DNA of 64,000 nucleotides. Source: Streptomyces gilvus (GTDB taxonomy: Bacteria > Actinomycetota > Actinomycetes > Streptomycetales > Streptomycetaceae). The DNA lies in assembly GCF_022513565.1 (NCBI RefSeq), contig NZ_JAKWBE010000026.1, positions 1 through 64,000 of the forward strand, given 5' to 3'. Shown in pieces: positions 60,467 to 64,000 of the stretch. Below the pieces are notes generated by a model. That model was not told where the DNA came from. It searched no databases and was given only the letters and a program-made list of their open reading frames with translations. The translations under genes were made by a program, and so were the position numbers. Position 1 is the first letter of the stretch; every line of letters starts with the position of its first letter.

Positions 60467-61363
60467 GTGGGCAGTGGCGGCCAGGGCGAGGTGCATGCTC
60501 TTGCCGACGGTTCGCTGCTCTTCAAGGAGTACAAGGATCCGTCCAAGGTCAACAGCGGGGCCCTCGCCGACCTGGTGGCCTTTCGGCAGAGCCTCGGCGC
60601 GTCCGACCTCAGCCGCCTCGATTCGCTTGCCGCCTGGCCGCTGTGCCGGGTCATGGAGGGCGGCCGGACGCTGGGCTTTCTCATGCGGCGTGCCCCGTCG
60701 GAGATGACGTGGCGCACCGCCGCCGGGTCGACAAAGCTCCTCGAGCTCCAGTACCTGATCAGGCCGCCCAAGGTGGCCTGGCAGGAGGTGTCGCAGCCGA
60801 CTCCGGAGAAGCGCAGGGCTCTTACTCTGGCCTGCGTGGAGGCCATCGGCTGGTTCCACAGCGCCGGGCTCGTCATCGGGGACATATCGCAGGCGAACGT
60901 CCTGTGGTCTCTCACTCCGGATACCGCCGTCCATTTCCTGGACTGCGACGGCTTCCGCCGTGTGGGGCGCGCAGCCGTACAGGCCCAGGCCGCCACTCCC
61001 GACTGGAACGATCCGCTGGTGCCTTCCACGGAGGCGACGGTGGACACGGACGCGTACAAGACGGCCCTCGTGGCGGCGCGGATCCTCACCCGGGACCCGT
61101 ATGTCATGCCGGGGAAGGATCTGACGCTCGTCGCCGGTTGCCTGAACGACCGCCAGGACGCCGCCGTACGCAGGCTCTTCTCACAGGCCGCGGGCGAGCG
61201 CGGAACCCGTCCCCGGCCGAGCGAGTGGCAGACCGCGCTGAGCGACCGTGGCACCATCGCTCTCACCGCGGCTGCGCCCAGACCCCGGCCCGCCGTCGAC
61301 CATACGGTCCTGGACGGTTTGCGCGACCGGACGCCGATCAATCTGCGGATACCCGGGCGGTAA
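60467..61363 (+). CDS. protein kinase-like protein, apparently 5'-truncated
   Basis: From GTG 60467 the reading is 298 residues: Gly-rich loop GSGGQGEV, Lys20 (FKEY), catalytic loop IGDISQANVL (Asp139) replacing HRD, and metal motif DCDGF (Asp159) replacing DFG. This matches kinases of VWA/tellurite-type gene clusters and other atypical bacterial kinases. Coding similarity continues upstream of the GTG in the same frame (VTRSSLALRDRV), but there is no ATG, GTG or TTG between there and a stop at 60389-60391. The true start is therefore lost or hidden, and the start given sits inside the glycine loop. Confidence 0.8.
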   Translation: MGSGGQGEVHALADGSLLFKEYKDPSKVNSGALADLVAFRQSLGASDLSRLDSLAAWPLCRVMEGGRTLGFLMRRAPSEMTWRTAAGSTKLLELQYLIRPPKVAWQEVSQPTPEKRRALTLACVEAIGWFHSAGLVIGDISQANVLWSLTPDTAVHFLDCDGFRRVGRAAVQAQAATPDWNDPLVPSTEATVDTDAYKTALVAARILTRDPYVMPGKDLTLVAGCLNDRQDAAVRRLFSQAAGERGTRPRPSEWQTALSDRGTIALTAAAPRPRPAVDHTVLDGLRDRTPINLRIPGR

Positions 61364-61462
61364 AGGAGACATCCGGATCCGCCTCCCGGCGGAACGTCAC
61401 AAGTCATGCACCCGCCGCACGAGTTCTCTCGCGCTGCCAGGGCATCTTCTTCGCTTCCCGAT

Positions 61463-63667
61463 TCAGCCGGTGGACTGAAAGCGCACAGGTTCGCCAAGCA
61501 CCGCGCGAGCGCTCTCGAAGTCGGCCAAGCGGGCCGCCACCGTAGCCACGGCGAGGCGTTCCGGGAGGGCGGTGGAGAACTTCAGGCCGCGTACGGCGCG
61601 GTGGTCCACGTCGGGCAGGACGAGGTTGTCGCCGACGTCCTCGCGGGCCGCGCGCCAGCCGGCCGGGGTGAGGTCCTCGCGCAGGCGCAGCCAGGCGTCG
61701 GTGGGTCGTTGCAGGGGGTCGGTGGCCGAGCGGAGGGTGGCGGCCAGGGTCGCGTTGGCGCGGTAGCCGGCCCAGGTCCACCAGCGCACGTCCTTGCCGA
61801 CACGGGTCACGAGGGTGCCGCCCGGGTGCACGGTGTCAGGTGCGTCCATCTCGCGCTGTTCGGCCAGGCACGCCTGCGCGCGCCGGGTGAGGGAGACCGG
61901 CGGATCCGTGCCCAGCAGCACCTCGCGCATGGCGCGCGTCAGGGCGTACGACAGTCCGGCGACACCGCCGTTCATCCACTTGGCGACGCCGCCGCCGTCG
62001 GCGGGCTCGACGAAGACGCGTTTGCGCAGCCAGTCGATGTACGTGACCTGCCAGCTGCGTCCGCCGAGCAGCAACCGCCGTGGCCCGGGCCGTTCCTCGG
62101 TGAGCACGCTGGGGTCGGTGCGGCCGATCTCCGTGCGCCCGGACAGGACGGTGAACTGGGGCGGCGCGGTGAAGGAGGCGGTGAGTTCGATGAAGTGCCG
62201 CTTGCCGAAACGGCGTTCTGCCTCCGGGCCGACGAAGAGCATGCCGCCGTCGCTGTCGAGGAAGCCCTCCTCGGTGAGGTGGCGCAGGATGGGGGCGGCG
62301 GATCTGTCGAAGGGGGCGAGGCCGTTCCACTGCCGGTCCCACAACTGGTCGCCGAGTTTGTGCTGTTGCAGGGTGGCGGCGAGCAGTTGCTGGGCCACCA
62401 GGTGGCGCGGTTCGGGCGGGGGGACGACCGGTTCGACCCAGCCGCGGGACCACAGCAGCAGCAGGCCCGCCGCCTGCAGCAGCGTGTCCTTGCGGGTGGT
62501 GAGGAACAGGCAGTTGCGTACGGTGCCGGGGCGGCGGCCGGTGCGGCCGATGCGTTGCAGGAACGAGGCGACGGAGGCCGGTGAGTCGATCTGGATGACG
62601 CGGTCCAGGTCGCCGACGTCGATACCGAGTTCGAGGGTGGAGGTGGAGACGATGACGCAGTCGCGTGCCTCGGCGAAGGCCTGCTCGGAGCGGGTGCGTT
62701 CGTCGACGGAGAGGGAGGCGTGGGACAGGAAGACGGTCACCTCGCGGGCCCGGAGCGCGGCGCCCAGCTCCTCGACCTGGCGGCGGGAGTCGCAGAAGAC
62801 GAGCCGTTTCTCTCCCCGGTGCAGTGCGGCGATGAGTTTGGCCGCGTTGTCGAGGGAACCGACGTAGTCGAGTTCCACCTCACCCGCGGGTCTGGGAAGT
62901 CGGGCGGTTGCGGCCTTGTCAGGATGGCCGGCTCCGTCTGAAGCGGGCGGCAGCTGCACTCCCGGGGCGACGACCTGTCCGGCACGGCTGTCGGCGCCCG
63001 CGCCCTGGAGCCAGTGCAGCAGCTGGGCGGGGTTCCCGACGGTCGCCGAGAGCCCGATGCGCTGGATGGGCCGTCCGGTGACCCGTTCCAGACGTTCGAG
63101 CACGGCGAGCAGGTGCCAGCCCCGGTCGTCGCCCGCGAAGGCGTGCACCTCGTCGACGACGACGGCCCGTACGCTGCCCAGCAGGCGCGCGTGGTCGGTC
63201 TTGACGCCGATCAGCATCGCCTCGAGCGACTCGGGCGTGGTCAGCAGGACGTCCGGCGCCTCGGCGCGGATGCGCTGCCTCTGCGACTCCTTGGTGTCGC
63301 CGTGCCAGAGTGCCGCGCGCCGCCCGAGCCACTGGGCGTAGGTGTCGACGCGGCTGACGAGGTTGTTGAGGAGCGCCTTGAGCGGGCACAGGTACAGCAC
63401 GGACGTGCCGGTCCACCTCTGTCCGGCCATGGCCGACAGCAGCGGGAAGCAGGCCGCCTCGGTCTTGCCGCCCGCCGTCGGGGCCAGCAGTACGGCGTCC
63501 TGCCCGTCCATGAGGGGCGGGATCGCCGCCCGCTGGAGTGGCCGCAGGTCGGGCCAGCCGAGGGTGTTGACGATGTGGTGCAGGACGACGGGGTCGAGCC
63601 GGTCGAGTACGTCGCCCCCGCCCCCGCCCGTGCCCGTCCCGGCAGGACTGTCGGCGTCCGCCATCAC
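61463..63667 (-). CDS. brxHI: BREX type 2 helicase BrxHI (Lhr-like)
   Basis: The 734-residue protein is a superfamily 2 helicase: Walker A APTAGGKT (residues 62-69), DEVH at 172-175, LSATVG, and C-terminal helicase motifs VFLSHASLSVDERTRSEQAF, IVSTSTLELGIDVGDLDRVIQ and QRIGRTGRRPG. This is the BrxHI helicase that in type 2 BREX (Pgl) loci is next to brxD. Start GTG 63667, or ATG 63664, overlaps the brxD stop. BREX systems block phage replication and methylate host DNA. The gene's 3' end faces the kinase gene. Confidence 0.9.
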   Translation of the reverse strand: MMADADSPAGTGTGGGGGDVLDRLDPVVLHHIVNTLGWPDLRPLQRAAIPPLMDGQDAVLLAPTAGGKTEAACFPLLSAMAGQRWTGTSVLYLCPLKALLNNLVSRVDTYAQWLGRRAALWHGDTKESQRQRIRAEAPDVLLTTPESLEAMLIGVKTDHARLLGSVRAVVVDEVHAFAGDDRGWHLLAVLERLERVTGRPIQRIGLSATVGNPAQLLHWLQGAGADSRAGQVVAPGVQLPPASDGAGHPDKAATARLPRPAGEVELDYVGSLDNAAKLIAALHRGEKRLVFCDSRRQVEELGAALRAREVTVFLSHASLSVDERTRSEQAFAEARDCVIVSTSTLELGIDVGDLDRVIQIDSPASVASFLQRIGRTGRRPGTVRNCLFLTTRKDTLLQAAGLLLLWSRGWVEPVVPPPEPRHLVAQQLLAATLQQHKLGDQLWDRQWNGLAPFDRSAAPILRHLTEEGFLDSDGGMLFVGPEAERRFGKRHFIELTASFTAPPQFTVLSGRTEIGRTDPSVLTEERPGPRRLLLGGRSWQVTYIDWLRKRVFVEPADGGGVAKWMNGGVAGLSYALTRAMREVLLGTDPPVSLTRRAQACLAEQREMDAPDTVHPGGTLVTRVGKDVRWWTWAGYRANATLAATLRSATDPLQRPTDAWLRLREDLTPAGWRAAREDVGDNLVLPDVDHRAVRGLKFSTALPERLAVATVAARLADFESARAVLGEPVRFQSTG

Positions 63668-64000
63668 AGCTCCAGGTCGATGTCGTCGGCCGACGCGGAG
63701 CCGCCGGAGACCGTGGCGGCGAGGTTGCGCTCCACGTCGGTGAGTTCGCTGCTCGCGACCGTCAGCCGGTAGTGCTGCCGGGGGTCGAAGTCGTCGAACT
63801 GGTCCACGCGGTCGAGCACGTCCCCGACGAGTTTCTTCAGGAACAGGCGGGGAGCCACCCCGACCTTGCCGCCCAGCGCCCCGCCGACGGCCCGCGCGAG
63901 GTCCGCGACGTAGGCGTCGTCGACGACCGTCCGCACGCGCTCGGGCGACACCGCGGCCTCCGCGTACAGGTCGCGGATGGTGGCGCCGAGGCCGACCAGT
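63664..64000 (-). CDS. brxD: BrxD ATP-binding protein, C-terminal part (window edge)
   Basis: The visible ~111 residues are the C-terminus of a BrxD-type P-loop protein: SPERVRTVVDDAYVADLARA, GGKVGVAPRLFLKKLVGDVL, DRVDQFDDFDPRQHY and an acidic end DDIDLEL. In type 2 BREX loci BrxD precedes brxHI with overlapping reading frames, exactly as here. The N-terminal ATPase region and the rest of the locus (PglW, X, Y, Z in complete systems) would be beyond the right edge. Confidence 0.85.
   Translation of the reverse strand, partial: LVGLGATIRDLYAEAAVSPERVRTVVDDAYVADLARAVGGALGGKVGVAPRLFLKKLVGDVLDRVDQFDDFDPRQHYRLTVASSELTDVERNLAATVSGGSASADDIDLEL

Noticed and set aside
1..64000. CRISPR arrays, tRNA or rRNA genes
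   Set aside because: No regularly spaced identical repeats with unique spacers and no recognisable tRNA or rRNA sequence was found by eye.

Overview
The window is high-GC actinobacterial chromosome and almost certainly Streptomyces. GC-rich third positions run throughout, GTG and TTG starts are frequent, and the gene families are typical of the genus: XRE/DUF5753 regulators, an RsbW-like ATPase, an AfsR/SARP-type giant regulator, CGNR proteins, a LAETG-anchored surface protein and an F420-linked reductase. No tRNA, rRNA, CRISPR array, insertion sequence or replication origin was recognised.

Left accessory part (1-7.4 kb): a truncated XRE/DUF5753 regulator faces a small-gene/RsbW-like pair. 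A 1510-residue secreted polymorphic toxin follows (ricin-type lectin, long Ala-rich helical stalk, C-terminal Tox-REase-5-like tip). Its probable immunity gene lies just beyond a strong hairpin.

Core-like part (7.4-47.3 kb): an AraJ-type MFS pump, a membrane EEP phosphatase, a self-regulated TetR/EmrB pump operon with a 31-bp operator, panB, a DrrAB-type ABC pair next to an AfsR-like regulator, and a site-2 protease. Then come an F420-dependent NADP reductase, an MFS pseudogene with a large internal deletion, methionine aminopeptidase, and an EfeO-EfeB-EfeU iron uptake operon with candidate iron boxes. Next are an Rsm22-like methyltransferase/TetR/prim-pol run, a Bcr/CflA pump, an oxidoreductase pair, a D-Ala-D-Ala carboxypeptidase, a MacB-like ABC system, a 125-bp non-coding tandem repeat, an aldo/keto reductase, another MFS pump behind a clear promoter with three 23-bp repeats, secreted proteins and pheA.

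Right defence-rich part (47.6-64 kb): after a lytic transglycosylase and a coding remnant comes a complete four-gene Wadjet cassette (jetABCD, overlapping ATGA/GTGA junctions), predicted to sense and cut circular plasmid DNA. It is followed by a DUF4142 protein with paired inverted repeats, a polytopic membrane protein, a deaminase toxin tip with a YwqK-type immunity gene, and a protein kinase whose 5' end abuts the toxin tip. Last are brxHI and the end of brxD, so a BREX type 2 (Pgl-like) locus probably continues beyond the window. The strongest leads are this Wadjet/BREX/toxin-immunity island, the toxin-kinase junction at about 60.43 kb, the SARP-style heptamers before the DrrAB-type transporter, and several tandem-repeat tracts.
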